Shown here in pieces: positions 1 to 12,266 of a stretch of 64,000 bases of DNA (positions within the stretch are counted from its first letter, which is position 1; each line of letters begins with the position of its first letter). The position numbers and the translations under genes are program-made. The notes under the pieces were generated by a model. It saw only the letters and a program-made list of their open reading frames with translations, did not search any database and was not told the origin of the DNA. This stretch comes from Engraulis encrasicolus (lineage: Eukaryota > Chordata > Actinopteri > Clupeiformes > Engraulidae): assembly GCF_034702125.1 (NCBI RefSeq), contig NC_085872.1, positions 26,029,002 to 26,093,001 of the forward strand, given 5' to 3'.

Positions 1-400
1 CTACTTACAATGGGATGACGATGTGTCCAAAAAGACCCTAGAAATTTGCTAATTGCAAATTTGGTGGAAATAATTGTTCACTATCCTCAAATATGTTTCC
101 ATAGATGATGAAGTGATACAGATATTAAAATGTTCAGCAATGACACATAAGCCAGTTCTTAACTTAATGTCAATGGACCCCAAGGTTATGACATGCTAAT
201 AATACGATGACAGTGTGGTAATAATATGCTAATAACAGCAATTCATGGTTCTCTCGATATTGCTGTTAAACAGAAGGTGCGTGAGCACCAGAAACAAGCT
301 TTGTCATGAATTTGCGTTATTCGCTCTGAACTTGACATTAAACATGTTTAATTTAGCTAATCACATAACTGCTCTGGCTTGTCAGCCTGGGACATTCGAA
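1..400. other. Intergenic, no feature seen
   Basis: AT-rich sequence with only short chance reading frames on both strands. I see no recognisable exon, RNA gene or repeat structure. Confidence 0.5.
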
Positions 401-1668
401 GATATGAACATCCTCCCCTGGCTGCCCTCTCCAGCCACTGTGCTGTCCCCTTTGCGCACCCGACCTCCGCTAATGGTGGTTGACGTTCGGGCACTAGTTC
501 TGTGGAACACAAGACAAGGCCACCTGAATCCTCGCCTCTCCTAATAGGACGCATTACCAGTGTCTCCCTTGGGTCGGTCACCCCTTACTGTGCATGTCTC
601 ATGTGCTCAGCAGGAGCGCGAGTGTCAGTTGTGCTGCCTGGAGCGCTGTCAATGGGTAGGGCGCCCGTGGTTAGCTAGATCATACTTCTCCAATGAAGTA
701 TCTCAGGCCCCTGCTCGACCAGGCTGCCTGATCGAGGGGAAGTGCACCTTTGATGTCCCCCTGGGAAACAGAGCGTGTGCCCTCAAACAGGTGTCTATCG
801 GGACTTTCTTGGCCGGTTCGCTGTGGTGGTGGTTGCTACTCGGTTCTCCGTCCGCAACTTGGACCTGCGGCACTGCTGGAGAAAGACTTGGTCTTTTCTG
901 CCAGCAAGATCACATGGCAGCTCAAGCTTGCCTGGCGGTCTTGGGCATGGTGCCTCTCAGTTGCACATGCAGGTGTGTACTGAACATGCTGGATATTCCC
1001 CCTTGTGCCAAGGCCTGGTTTTCCATTGGGGAATACCTCTTGATATTTGGGGCCTCGCTATACCTCTGTGGGCTCCACTTGCACATCGGTTACACTCAGA
1101 CGGGTCGTTTCCGTGCCCTGGGTTCCCTCCACTGTGTGCTTTCAGTGGTATTGGATGTCTGGACGCTGCCTTTGTGCGCCCCGTGCTTAACGCCTCTTCC
1201 CCCTTCGGGTTCGGAACGAAGACTGCGCCTCTTTCTTGTTCCCCTGCTAGCGTTGCCGGGATCTGCCCTCTAAACACTTTATTGATACCGGTAGGCCGAG
1301 TCTGGGCGGTGTGCCTGCTCTAATGATGGTGTCAAGTGCCTGCCTAACCCCTAGGTTGGTACTGGTATCAACTTTCCCCATGGTTGGTGTCTGTCTGGAG
1401 GGATTAGGGGCTTGCCTCCCCTGCTCTTCCAAGTGCACCCTTCGGGTGCAGCTCTTGCCCCTGGGCCCTTGGGCGGCTGTTGGGCGAGCCGTGTCGCTTA
1501 TCGCTGTTGATGGATGCTGCCTCTCCACCTTCAACAGCTCTGGGCATCGGCAGGAAGGGTCTGTGCTGCGGCCAGGCTTTTGCTTGCACATTCTAGGTAA
1601 CTGGCAACGCAATCAGGAGTTTTTCAATACCCATAGTAAGATGTTGAGTGATTCAACCGAAAGAGAAC
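401..1668. repeat. GC-rich unclassified repeat-like block
   Basis: Base composition changes abruptly from AT-rich to GC-rich. Long open frames (for example 560-1273 and 775-1323, plus strand) overlap in several frames, and none gives a protein I recognise. The block runs directly into the long inverted repeat at 1669-1960. Its right edge (about 1629-1668) repeats, in direct orientation and diverged, the sequence at about 1890-1940 within that inverted repeat. This suggests a decayed mobile element. I cannot assign the class; a DIRS-like retroelement is one possibility. It is not annotated as coding. Confidence 0.35.
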
Positions 1669-1960
1669 TATAGGTCACCGAGGGCAACCCTGGTTCTCTG
1701 AGGGAGATGAACGAGACATCTCACCAGATTGCCACACTCACCCCCAAGCTCAAAGGTTAGTTGTCTCAGATTGAAGATCAGAGCCCGGCACACCTGGGCT
1801 TTGTCCCCGAGGGGGCGGGATCCCCATCTGCCCAGCTCATTGGTCTGACTGCATGATTGAAAGCAAGTTTTGGCAAATGGCCACGCAAAGGGCGTTACCC
1901 ATAGTGAGATGTCTCGTTCATATCCCTCAGAGAACCAGGGTTACCCTTGGTAACCTATAG
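1669..1960. mobile_element. Foldback element with ~55-bp inverted ends
   Basis: The left arm (CTATAGGTCACC, then an accent on GGTTCTCTGAGGGAGATGAA) is mirrored by the right arm (GTTCATATCCCTCAGAGAACC, ending GGTAACCTATAG). The arms are about 55 bp with few mismatches and enclose about 180 bp of unique sequence. No transposase is present. It is either a non-autonomous DNA element or the end structure of a larger element that includes the GC-rich block to the left. Confidence 0.6.
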
Positions 1961-2084
1961 TTATGTGCCTTTCTGCTTGATTATGTTTCCTTCTACGATG
2001 AATTCATTGGAAATTCAAACATAGTGATTGTTTATTTGGGCCACATCTGGTAGATTAATTGCAATTAATGAAGTTCTAGTGTCT

Positions 2085-2975
2085 TCTTTAATGGCCATCT
2101 TTAAAAATGGCTGCCATGTTACATTTTCAAGTTGCAAATGAGGGGGATTTGATTATATTGCTCTTAAGCACACAAATTTACACACTTGTATCATCATTTT
2201 CTTGCTCACTTCTGGGCTAAACACTGTTTTAGCAGCCATATTGTAAAATGGCTTCCATTTCAAGTGTTGAGTCAGGTAAATTTGATTGTATTGTTGTTGT
2301 TGTTTGCACATTCATGCCTAAATTGATGCTTGTATAATAATTTGCTTGATAAATCCTGTGCAACAAATCCATTTCTATGGTATTTTTTGTCAGCCATCTT
2401 GGAAAATGGCAGTCATTTAAACTGGGAAATCCCTTAGAATGTATTGTGTTGGTCTTAAGCACATAATGGTCAAATTTCTTGGTTGTATCATAATTTGCTT
2501 TCTCAATTCTGTGCAACAAATCATTTTCTGAGGTCTTTTTTGGCAGCCATCTTGGAAAATGGCCACCATTTCAAGTAGCCAGTCAGGTAGATCTGATTGT
2601 ATTGGTCGTAAGCACATACATGTTGAATTTCATGCTTGTCATAATTTTCTAGGTCAATTCTATGCAATAAATCATTTTCTGGGGTCTTTTTTGGTGGCCA
2701 TCTTGGAAAATGGCCGCCATTTCAAGTGGCCAATCAGGTGGATTTGATCGCATTGGTCCTTAGCACATACATGTTGAATTTCATGCTTGTATCATAATTT
2801 TCTACGTCAATTCTATGCAATAAATCAATTTCTGGGGTCTTTTTTGGCGGCCATCTTGGAAAATGGCTGCCATTTCAAGTGGCCAATCAGGTGGATTTAA
2901 TCAAATTGGTCTTGAGCACATACCTGCTGAATTTCACGCTTGTATCATAATTTGCACGATTTTCCCTGTAGCTGC
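2085..2975. repeat. Satellite array, ~151-bp unit, about six copies
   Basis: The core GCCATCTTGGAAAATGGC recurs near 2094, 2235, 2393, 2546, 2697 and 2850, so the spacing is 141-158 bp. Between cores the units share a motif about a taste of CAATCAGGTGGATTTGAT and another with CAATTCTATGCAATAAATCA. The three right-hand copies are most alike and the left ones have decayed. Each unit contains its own small palindrome (CCATCTTGGAAAATGG). No coding capacity. Confidence 0.8.
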
Positions 2976-3798
2976 TCTACTATAAGTCTCACTGTGTCTT
3001 TTGCATAAAACTTCTCATGCCGAATTCTTGCTGTTATGGAGAAGCCCAGCATTCACACTAAAACGTAATCTATGCCACAGCCCAATGTAGGCCTAAGGAT
3101 GTTTTGACTGAAGATAATTGGGTGAAGTTCTGTCAAATAAAATGAAATCCTTGCTCAACTCACAGTTCTTTAGCCTTGCAAGGAATGAAATGTTATTATA
3201 ACACAAGTAAGAGAGGAAGAATATACTGGTAGTGCTGTGCATATACAAAAAAAGGGCCACACGTTGGGATTTATGTGGGGTATATAGAAATATTATAGAA
3301 AATCTTTCATACACCATTTCTTTTTTTTTAATTGTTGTTTGTTTAGTATTTCCTCATTGCACTGATCAGTGCATTTCTCAAAAGCGTAGTTGTTGGCCTG
3401 TAAGGAACTTGGGAAGTTGCATTGCAAACAATAAAGTAGCTGACGTAGTAATCAACTATGGTTTCGAGAAATGCACCCCAGGATTGTGTTTATCTTGGGC
3501 CTTCTCTCTCTCGCCAGAGAACAGGACGTTTAACGCAGGCTGTAACCCTCTCGTTGGCCGTTTCTCAAATCCAGCTGAGGCTTGACAGAGGCACGCCGTC
3601 ACTGGTTACATAAGGAAATGGGTGATGCCTTAAAAGGTAAAATGTCTGTAGCCTATATAAGTGACAAAGGGCATCAGACTCTTAAACAACAGAGGATATA
3701 TAAAGCAATGACACTCGTTCATTCCCATATGTAGGTTTTTTAATGCAGGAGTATGCTTTTTTTGTTGTTTGACCACAATTGGTTCATCCCAAATTATC
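2976..3798. other. Intergenic sequence beyond the cnn2 3' end
   Basis: Mostly AT-rich with one open frame (3232-3585, plus) that has no recognisable protein and looks like chance. No exon, RNA gene or clear repeat boundary could be supported. Confidence 0.4.
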
Positions 3799-3804
3799 TT
3801 TATT
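3799..3804 (-). terminator. Candidate poly(A) signal of cnn2
   Basis: The minus strand reads AATAAA here, about 1.36 kb past the cnn2 stop codon. It is the best canonical hexamer I noticed downstream of the gene in the right orientation. Use of the site is inferred; transcript data would be needed. Confidence 0.3.
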
Positions 3805-5161
3805 TTCTGCATGTCACAAGAAGTACACCAATGAACAGAAACACAAAGAAAAACAATACTTAAAAGAAAAGCAAAAAATATAAATCAGATTATTTGGGAC
3901 ACCAGGTAAAATGAAGCAAAAAAACCTAAAAAAAAAACCTAAAAAAAAACCTAGGGGCATGACTATGTCGCAAGATAGCAGCACTCAATTTGTTGGACTT
4001 AATATATAAGATTGCAGGTTTAAATTTTTCAATGTATTGCTGCAGATAAAATGGCACAAATTATTTATCTAGATGGAAAATTGTACCAAAATAAGTGTGC
4101 GCTGGTCAAAATGAATGTATACTCATAATGTGCAAACATGTCCAGCACATCTGTCCCAGGGAAATCCAAAGAACTCAGAGCTGGGATTAAAAAATAAACT
4201 AAACTGGCTGTTGCGATATATGACAAGAACATTAACCATTTCCTTGTAATCATCATCTTAGAGTTGCCATCATTTAATGAACAATTTAATGTGCCCCTTG
4301 AACTACTGACAAGGTTTAAACCATTTTGCTGTGCTGGTTGCCCCATTTTACCTGAGTGCATTGTTGGAGTGAGGTAAAAGTTATTTATGTGTTTGACCAT
4401 TATTAAGGTGTTTAAAGTAATTCACTTCGCAGTACACATTAATAAAAAAAAAGATGCCTTTAAGTCAACATTTCATAGTTTCAATAGTTATAAACATAGA
4501 CATAGTATTTCTTGGTAATTTACAAGAAAACAAACTTCATTCACTTTTTTTACAAGGAACTGATCTTGGAAGTTTTAACAAATTGACCATTTTTGTTTAG
4601 CCCTTTCATCCTTTTCTAAAAAAATGAACTATACTGGGACTGATCAACCTTCATTAATACATAATACTGATGATAGTTTTAAAAAAAAGTCCTGTTTAAA
4701 AATATGAGACAGTACTCAATATGATATCACATTTGTCAACAAACAAGAGTGTATGAATGATGATTATATACCATCTGATTTTGGCTCTTGACAATACCAA
4801 TGATCTTACAGATTCCATGAAATTCACAGCCCTATGGTAAAGCACCTACTTTAAAGCAGCTCTTTGGTTTGTCTGAATTGTCCTTACAGAGACATGTGCC
4901 ACTTTTTCTGAAAAGCATCTTATTTTCCCACCTCATCGGAGCAGTTGCATCAGCTGGAAATGTCCAGGGTGTGCCTACAATAAGTCAAACTTGTGCCTTT
5001 GATGAAGATAGCAAATAGAGTAATCCACAAAAAATGAGCACATTCTAATAAGCACATTCCGGCAGAAATGCTTGGTCCTAATAGATTGTCGCTACTGGCT
5101 ACTAAGGCACTTCAGTAACTATGTAGACCTTTGTCAAGTTACAAAAGAGACAAAAATCCCT
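3805..5161 (-). other. Probable cnn2 3' untranslated region
   Basis: AT-rich, without repeats or plausible exons on either strand, lying between the cnn2 stop codon and the candidate poly(A) signal. Assignment as 3' UTR rests on position only. Confidence 0.35.
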
Positions 5162-8100
5162 CTAGTAATCCTGTCCCTCATCCTGGTACCCCTGGTATCC
5201 CTCATCCTGGTAGTCAGGAATGAAACCGTCTTCTACTTCTTCTATTTCTTCCATTTCTTCTATTTCTCCTACATCTCCATTTCCATTTCCATTTCCTTCT
5301 ACAATTCCTTCTACAATTCCTTCTCCATTTCCTTCTCCATTCTCCTCCCTTTCCTCATCCTCACCCTTTGGACAGTACTTGGGGTTGTAGATCTGCCGGC
5401 CCAAGCCAAAGTTCTGACCGCTTTGGTTTGCTCCTTGGGTGTAGCCCATCTGCAGTGACATGGTGGAGTTGTCACACTTGTCGGTGCCGAGCTTCTGGTC
5501 ATAGATGGCACGCCGAGTACCTGGGGCGGTCATTCCAGCCTGCAAGCAGACAACATTATGAGACAGCTTGTCATTTTCGCAGACCAGAACATACAGAAAA
5601 ATCTAAAAGCAAACCACAAACACACTGGTAAATGTCTACACAGATATTTCAGCCATCACCTCTATTAATGCTGACATTCCAGGTAGAATTCAATGATTCT
5701 TTTATTGCTGTAATTCTGATCAGTTGTGAAAATGAAGGCCTCACCTGACTGGCGCCTTTGTTGGTCCCCATTTGTAAGCTGATGGTTGAGTTGTCCATGG
5801 GTGGAAGAATGTGAGCTTTAGGATCATACAAATGCCTTCTGGTGCCGTAAGCATTCATACCAGCTTGGCTAGCACACTTGTTCGTCCCCATCTGAAATCA
5901 CACAGCAATGCAAAATTGCAAAACATTTGTTGTTTAACATAAAAGTATTTGTCAAAATGTCAAAACATATTAAATAAAAAAGTGGACTGCTTCTCAAGCA
6001 TACAGTGAGTTTACACTTACCTGTAGTCCAATGACACAGTGACCAGCCTTCATCTTTTCTTCGTCAAACCCTCGCTCGTGTTTGTCAGCATACTTGACCC
6101 CAATATCAACAGATGTCTGTACTCCCTTTGTCTTGGCCTAGAAACAGCCAATGTGAATATTCACACAATCAGCATCAAGAGGATCAGAACAGTGGTGGAA
6201 CAAGAAGGTGGCACCATATTTGGTATATACATCTTCCAGTAACAGGTCCACAGAACCTCTTGAGTTAAACCTTGGGCCAAGCCATACATGGTCAGGGGAA
6301 CAAAAGTAGCTCACTAAAAGTAAAACTCCTGAAAGCTCCTTAAGACTAAACATACAGTAGTTAAAGTTCGGTTGCCTTTTAAAAGTAATTGTGATTTGAA
6401 TACAAAGGAATTAACAGTTGTCCTTACCATTCCAGCAAGTGCTAGGAGGGTGGTCTGAACCTGGGTCATATTGCCATTCTCAAACAGATCGTTAGCTTCA
6501 AATATGTCATGAGGCTTCAGTCCATACACCGTGATGCCTTTAATGAAGTTGGTCAAGTTCTCCAACTGCAAAGAAGCACAAGAAACAGACTCTGCTTTAC
6601 TGTCTTGACCTGACCATTGACTCTAAAGCAATTGTCTAAATGTCCTTCATGGAATAATACATTCCCACAATCAGTAGGGCATGTTCCAAATATCAAAGAC
6701 TACCTGTATAATACAGGCTATAATTAACTTATAATACCTGATGCCAGTTCATGGTTGAACTGTTGACCTTTTTCACCGTTCCAGGCTGGAGCTTGTTGAT
6801 GAGACTGAAAGCATTTTTTTAAAATGAAATTAAGATTTGTAATAACAGCTTAATGAATCACTTTCAGATCACCATACACACTTCAATTATACTCACTCGC
6901 ATAGTATGACGCCATTCTTCAAGCCCTTCTGAAAGTCCTCTCCAATGGTAGCACCAGTCACATCCTCAATCCATATTCGCAGCTCCTCTTCTCTCTGTGG
7001 GTCATACTTCTGTGCAATCTGTAGGGGGAGAATAGGCACAGTGGCTGGTGAATAATAAAGAAAAGAAAATTCATGCTAAGAAATGGAAATAACATTCCAT
7101 TCGTCACTAATATATCTTACACTGAATCTAAATGCTAAAGCACCTCTGAGGTTTGACTGGTAAAAAGGCAACAACTGTGGACTTCCATCTCAGTGGGAAC
7201 ACTGAGAACATTTTGTATTTATCAAGTGCTCACATTTGCAGTCCTGCAGCCACAGCTCATCCTAAAAACGTACAAATTTCCAATGCCTTATAAAATGCCC
7301 TGAATTGTCTTTGCCAATTACTATTAACACTAAATGACTTCAAATTAAGTGTAGGTTGATAGCTGGCGTTGTAGGTTGTGTACAGAATAAATGTTAGCAT
7401 GCCTCAGTTTCATAATTTCACAGTCATTTCACAATAAATGTGCCAGAGGTTTTCTTCCTCAGCTTGAAGTCATTCAGATATTGTGTAACAGCATCCAAAT
7501 GGTGTATGCCAAAGTCAGGGACAAATAAGGAATTGGGGGAAACTGAGGAATTTAAGTCCACACAGACAGCAGAACCTGATGAGCTATAGGGGCTTCATGT
7601 TTACATAACTTGTGTGACTGCTTTCTTTTCTCAACTTGAGACCATTACACATGAATAACTACCTTAAATTAGTATTGTCATTAACTGGTTTATTATCATG
7701 AATAGGTTTGTGTGTTGTGATGCTGTGTGTCTGTGTTTCAATATGTGTTCAGGGCCTTCATAAGTTAGAACTTAAGTCAACTACAACACTTTGTTTCAAA
7801 ACCACGACCGTTTAACCATAAAAGCTTAAAGCAGATTATACCAATGTAGATAACTAAGGGTGACGGCTGCCTCATCTTGCCAGGATGTTTGCACAGGGCA
7901 TTTAGAAGGGATCACAGCAATAGTGGAATGTTCATATGGCAGATTTACAGGGAAAAAAAACACTTGAAGTACACAATCCATTGTGATTTCATAGGCCACA
8001 ATTCTTCAAAAGCAGTGTCCAACAAAGACAAATGCAACATAGGCAACCAGCAAAGACATTCAGCAAAGTTACCCCAAAATATGAATCTTTTCAAATACAG

Positions 8101-8744
8101 GCCCCAACAGCTCTTGCAAAATGGGACCTTCTTCATGACGGTAGGCCTTCAAGACCAAGTTGAAGCGTCAATATGACATCCAAACACTGTCTGGCAGTGG
8201 CTTGAAGCTTTGTGATTTGCGAGAGGTGTTATAGTTTGCACAAGTTGTACGTTTAACAGACCACTGAGAGTTGCGATAGCCCTGTGAGCAGAGCGGATGC
8301 ATCTTGTAGCCTAAGCAAATATTTAAAGAATCCTTATGGCGCAACATGGATGCAAGCAACGCTGTCGTTTGACATCACTTTTGTGCAGAATCAAAGACAA
8401 CGCCCCTACTTTAAAGTTGCACAAAGTAGCTTATAGGCCTACCTGCGCGGATAAAAGCTCAGCAAGCCATGCTGATAAATATTACACAATGTAGACTTTA
8501 CCATAAGACCATACTTGCAGACAATTGAATGTACAGATGTTGATGAAGAAACGCGGTTTCAACGCGCGTTTTATTCTGGAAAACAGTAGAGGATGGAGAA
8601 GGTTTTCCAATGCATTACATTATGCGGTGTCACCACCTCCAGCAAGACAAACGCACCCGTTAAAGTCTCATCTGATACACATACCTTACTTTTAACCTCT
8701 GCTGACAGTCCATATGCTGGTCCTTTGTTAAAGGAGCTAGCCAT
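5162..8744 (-). CDS. cnn2: Calponin-2 (7 coding exons, 342 aa)
   Basis: Actin-binding cytoskeletal regulator that restrains actomyosin activity and stabilises actin filaments. Coding exons (minus): 8744-8685, 7018-6897, 6804-6738, 6565-6428, 6137-6021, 5891-5745, 5539-5162. All have AG/GT borders and phases that join without error. Layout: short leader [18 protein letters not shown], calponin-homology domain about residues 27-130 ([16 protein letters not shown] at its end), and three calponin repeats about 166-193, 206-233 and 245-271 ([24 protein letters not shown]). An acidic tail follows, about 273-342. The linkers [15 protein letters not shown] and [10 protein letters not shown] are typical of CNN2 rather than CNN1 or CNN3. 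The start was chosen at the family leader; an in-frame ATG 12 codons upstream is not conserved. The tail (Glu/Gly/Asn-rich, then [17 protein letters not shown]) is longer than in mammalian CNN2, whose protein is about 309 aa. Confidence 0.93.
7019..8684 (-). other. cnn2 intron 1
   Basis: A 1.67-kb intron between the 20-codon first coding exon and the first calponin-homology exon. No internal gene or well-bounded repeat was seen. The first-exon donor reads AAG/GTATGT and the acceptor reads CTACAG/ATTGCA. Confidence 0.6.
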
Positions 8745-10029
8745 CTTTCCGTGTCGCGCAAAAGCCAAGGAACACTGCAATTGTTTAATGTAAAGGAGTT
8801 CGCTAAATCTCTATACTAAACACTAAATAAATTTCTCACTTCAGGTACCTCCTCTCCTTTCTGCCTTCCAATCACTGCCCTCATATGGAAAGTTGATCGC
8901 TCCATAAATTGATAAAGGCCCCGCCTACGTTTTCTCTTGGCTGTGATTGATATCAAAATGTCCATATATGGCATGGAAGCCCAAAATTCCTTAACAGAGG
9001 GAGTATCCCACCGAACTGCTGGTGGAATTCCGGGTGTACGACGTGTAGTGGAGGAATGTTGAGTCACATTTGGGGGTAAAAAGGCTGTGCTGATGTAAGA
9101 AACACATTACCGTGTTTAGTCCAAAACTAAATGATAGAGAAAAAAAACCTAACATATTGAAAATGACAAAGTTGGGCAAATTCCTAATGCACGTTGTAAA
9201 CTCGAAGACAAAAAAAAATGCATAGCAAATGTTTGGAATGTAGAACACCCTGTACAGATGTCCAATTTCAGTTCATATGTAGGCTACAACAACAACAACA
9301 ACAACAACAACAACCGCAGAATACAACAGATTTTTTTTCCATTTTAGCCTACTAATTCCGAGTTTAAGACAAGAATGAAGGAAAAAAGAAAGAATTTGGT
9401 CCAGTTGTTCCAGGCCTGACAGGTAGAACAACCGGGGTAGAACAGTAAAGGCCTCATTTTTGCTCCAGCCAATTCCGTGAACCAACTGATTCTTATCGCC
9501 ACATCCCCTAAGCCAGTAGGTTGATGAGTTAAGCCAGGTTGATTGGTGAAATCACCTGAGAGAGCACAGCTGGAAGGAAAAACCTGCTATCCATCCAGTC
9601 TACCTCTGGCTTTTGGTGGTATGAATGTGTACAGACAGAGCTGGGAATTAGAAAGTGAAACCCCTGCCACATTTGTTTCACTGAGGTCATCTGTGCCACT
9701 CGGCTTGAACCTGTGGCATCCGTTACATTTGTTCCAGCCAATACAATTAACCAGTTGCCACATCCCTTCAGGCAGGTCCCCATTAGTTGAGAACTGTATT
9801 CAAATAATCGATTGCATCTCTGAACATTTACTTTCATTAACATTATTTTATATATCCCAATGGGGAGCCCTATCTCGGGCCACTTGTGAAGTTGCAATGG
9901 GACAATGACACAGAGACATAGACTATGATTGCACAGAACAAATAGTGTGTCACGACCCATGTAAGGAGGGCCTTGGCTGGAATGTACCGGGATATGGAGG
10001 GCCTTGTCATGGTAAAGTTTGGGTACCCC
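8745..10029. other. cnn2 upstream region
   Basis: Holds the presumed cnn2 promoter and 5' UTR just right of 8744, although no TATA box was convincing. A (CAA)n run lies at about 9286-9314. The rest is AT-rich with small chance frames. The end merges into the LINE fragment. Confidence 0.4.
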
Positions 10030-11105
10030 TGCATTACAGTGTCAGTATCAAAAAGAACATCAAAAAGACAGTGTCTATGTGTTTTTCCATAAGAGGTAAA
10101 GCCTCCTGCTCTATCAAAATTGACCAGGACACAATAGACGAAGTTGAAGAATTTAAATTTTTAGGAATAATCTTAGACTCTCAGCTTAAGTTTAATAAAC
10201 ACATTAAGAAACTTACCACAACACTTCGAACAAACTTGAACTGTTTTAGAATGATAAGGCATCACATACCTGTCAAGGCAGCCTTACTGTTCTTTCATGC
10301 CATGATACTGTCCCAGCTATCTTACTGTATTACTGTATGGAGCCAAGCCTCCCAGACATCAGTCAAACCTATTTTATCATTATATAAACAGGCATTAAAG
10401 ATACTGGACCAGAAACCAATAACGTGGCACCACTGCCTCATAGTAAAGAAATATAACCTCTTAAGCTTTGAGAATTTTATGAAGTTCTCTTTTCTTAAAC
10501 TCATTTTTAAATGTGCAAATAATATTGCTCCAGATGTACTGTGTCCATTTGTAACAAAAATAAGCTCAAGAAGAGTGGCCACCAGAGGAGCAGTGAATGG
10601 TAACTGCATTGCAGTGGTGCGCAAAACTTCTTTTGGTCAGTCTAGTTTCTCAGTTATTGGAACTCAAATGTGGAACAGTTTACCAACTGTAATAAAAATC
10701 CAAACAGAGTTTAAAACATTTAACAGACAACTGAAACACTGGCTGAAGGAAAACCAAAAATGTAATCATAACACACAATAGTTAACAGACATACATGCAC
10801 ACACAGCATATATAGGTCACCCTCATCATCTTGTTTTTTTTGTTAATGCACAAGGCTTTTATATTATAGGGAGCATGTTTCAAGATGGCTTATTACTGTC
10901 TTGTATACTGTATTGTACAATTGTACTTTTGGATAATTTATATGTTTTATTAGAGTAGGTAGCCTGATCAGGGACTGAGGTTGCAAATTAGTTATCTAGC
11001 TATAAACCTTCCATGTACTCACATCTGCAAGTTGTGTCATGGCTCTGCCATGTCATGTTTGTAACAATGTGCACTGCATTGTCCCTGCCAAATAAACTAC
11101 AAATA
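10030..11105 (+). mobile_element. 5'-truncated non-LTR retrotransposon (LINE) fragment
   Basis: About 10030-10781 stays open and encodes the C-terminal part of a LINE reverse transcriptase. Visible features are EFKFLGIILDSQLKFNKHI (the block after the palm domain), LSQLSYCITVW, and GTQMWNSLPTVIK near the end, which is typical of CR1/L2/Rex-like elements. The catalytic part of the reverse transcriptase and the endonuclease are missing. The open frame is followed by about 320 nt of 3' tail ending near the AATAAA-like sequences at 11090-11105. It is a dead insertion in intergenic DNA; the exact clade is not resolved. Confidence 0.75.
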
Positions 11106-12266
11106 AAGTATGGCAGCTCTTTTCAAAATGACCACTAGGTGGTTGAATGTGGTCCCACAGTGACATCCTTACCCTTTCATTCATCTGAGCAGGGCCACTG
11201 ACAGCTTTGGCTGGGGCCCAGGACAGTCATCAGAAAGGCTAACCCAACTCAATACAACAATGTAATGGGGAACCAATTGCGGACCCACTCTCTCCCTGGG
11301 GCCTGGGACAACTGACCCCTTTGCCCCCACACTAGGTCGACTTCTCTGCGCCTGAGCATGGTCCTCTTACGTCATTCATGGACTGGATAAAGATGAAGGC
11401 CTCAGTTTCCTCAAATAATAATAATTGTATTTGTATAGCACTGTATCATACAAGGCATGTAACTCAAAGTGCTTAACAAATGGGAAAAAAACATCGTTGA
11501 TATTGAACATAGTCAACATATCCTGTTCGAAATAAATCAAATATTTTATACCTGATTCCACAGACCACTTACTGTCAAGTAACAAGTAATTACACTGTAA
11601 CATCACAAAATCCTATTGTATCTAGTATGGCACTTTAAGGAAATACCTATGACTGAAAACAATTAGCTAACTACCCCTTTAAAGCTTTAAAAGATAGCAA
11701 TACTTTAAAAAAAGAAACATCCAAATGTCCCAATCTTTGTGTGCCCTGTAATGTATTAAGTTGTATTAGGCAGGGAATCTCTGTTTGCGAGTGGTCTTTG
11801 GATTACCACCAAGCTTATTCTGTGATGCTTTCTCCTTTCATTTTTGATTGAGTAGCAGTAGCAATCATCAAACATATAAATTTTCTCTGCTTCTGAGAAC
11901 ATGTTTCACAAACACATTCAACAAGGTCCCCAAGGTCTTGGTTTTGTGAATCTACTTCAGACTGAAAACAACCCCCATGATCAGGCAGGCTTGTCAAGTC
12001 CTGAATCAGAAATCCAGTTCCTGTTCCTTTATAGACACCAGAACCCTGGTTTAAAATCAAATGGAATTAAAATAGCTTGCAGATCACTTTTTTCCTTTTC
12101 TTGTCATTCAGCAACAGCTGGCTGCTGCCCTTCAGTTTAATGAAGCAGCTTGGAACTGGGAATAACAACAACTGAAGAGAAGTAAATCCAGTTATTTACC
12201 TGAAGAATTGTTGTAAAATGAGCATATTTCTATAAATGGCCAATTGTTACTTTAAGATTGAAGTGA
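11106..12266. other. Intergenic; contains a LINE/SINE tail remnant
   Basis: At about 11410-11485 the minus strand reads a 3' tail of the type CATTTGTTAAGCACTTTGAG followed by GCTATACAAATACAATTATTATT. The same tail occurs on the plus strand at 48110-48180. The rest shows no gene. Confidence 0.5.

Noticed and set aside
560..1323. Two overlapping long plus-strand frames in the GC-rich block
   Set aside because: No recognisable domain, overlapping frames of similar length, and adjacent repeat structure. GC-rich sequence with few stop codons explains them.
2085..2975. Regular spacing suggested a CRISPR-like array
   Set aside because: The genome is a vertebrate, units are ~151 bp, and the sequences between cores are also repeated rather than unique.
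5072..5458. Plus-strand open frame of 128 codons across the cnn2 last exon
   Set aside because: It is antisense to the acidic simple-sequence tail of cnn2, whose repetitive codons keep other frames open.
8571..8780. Upstream in-frame ATG for cnn2 giving 12 extra residues
   Set aside because: Calponins start with the short leader seen at 8744; the extra residues (QCSLAFARHGK) are not part of the family, and the frame past 8685 runs into the intron.
10076..10781. LINE frame as a host gene
   Set aside because: Sequence blocks are those of a non-LTR reverse transcriptase C-terminus, with no promoter, upstream exons or catalytic part.
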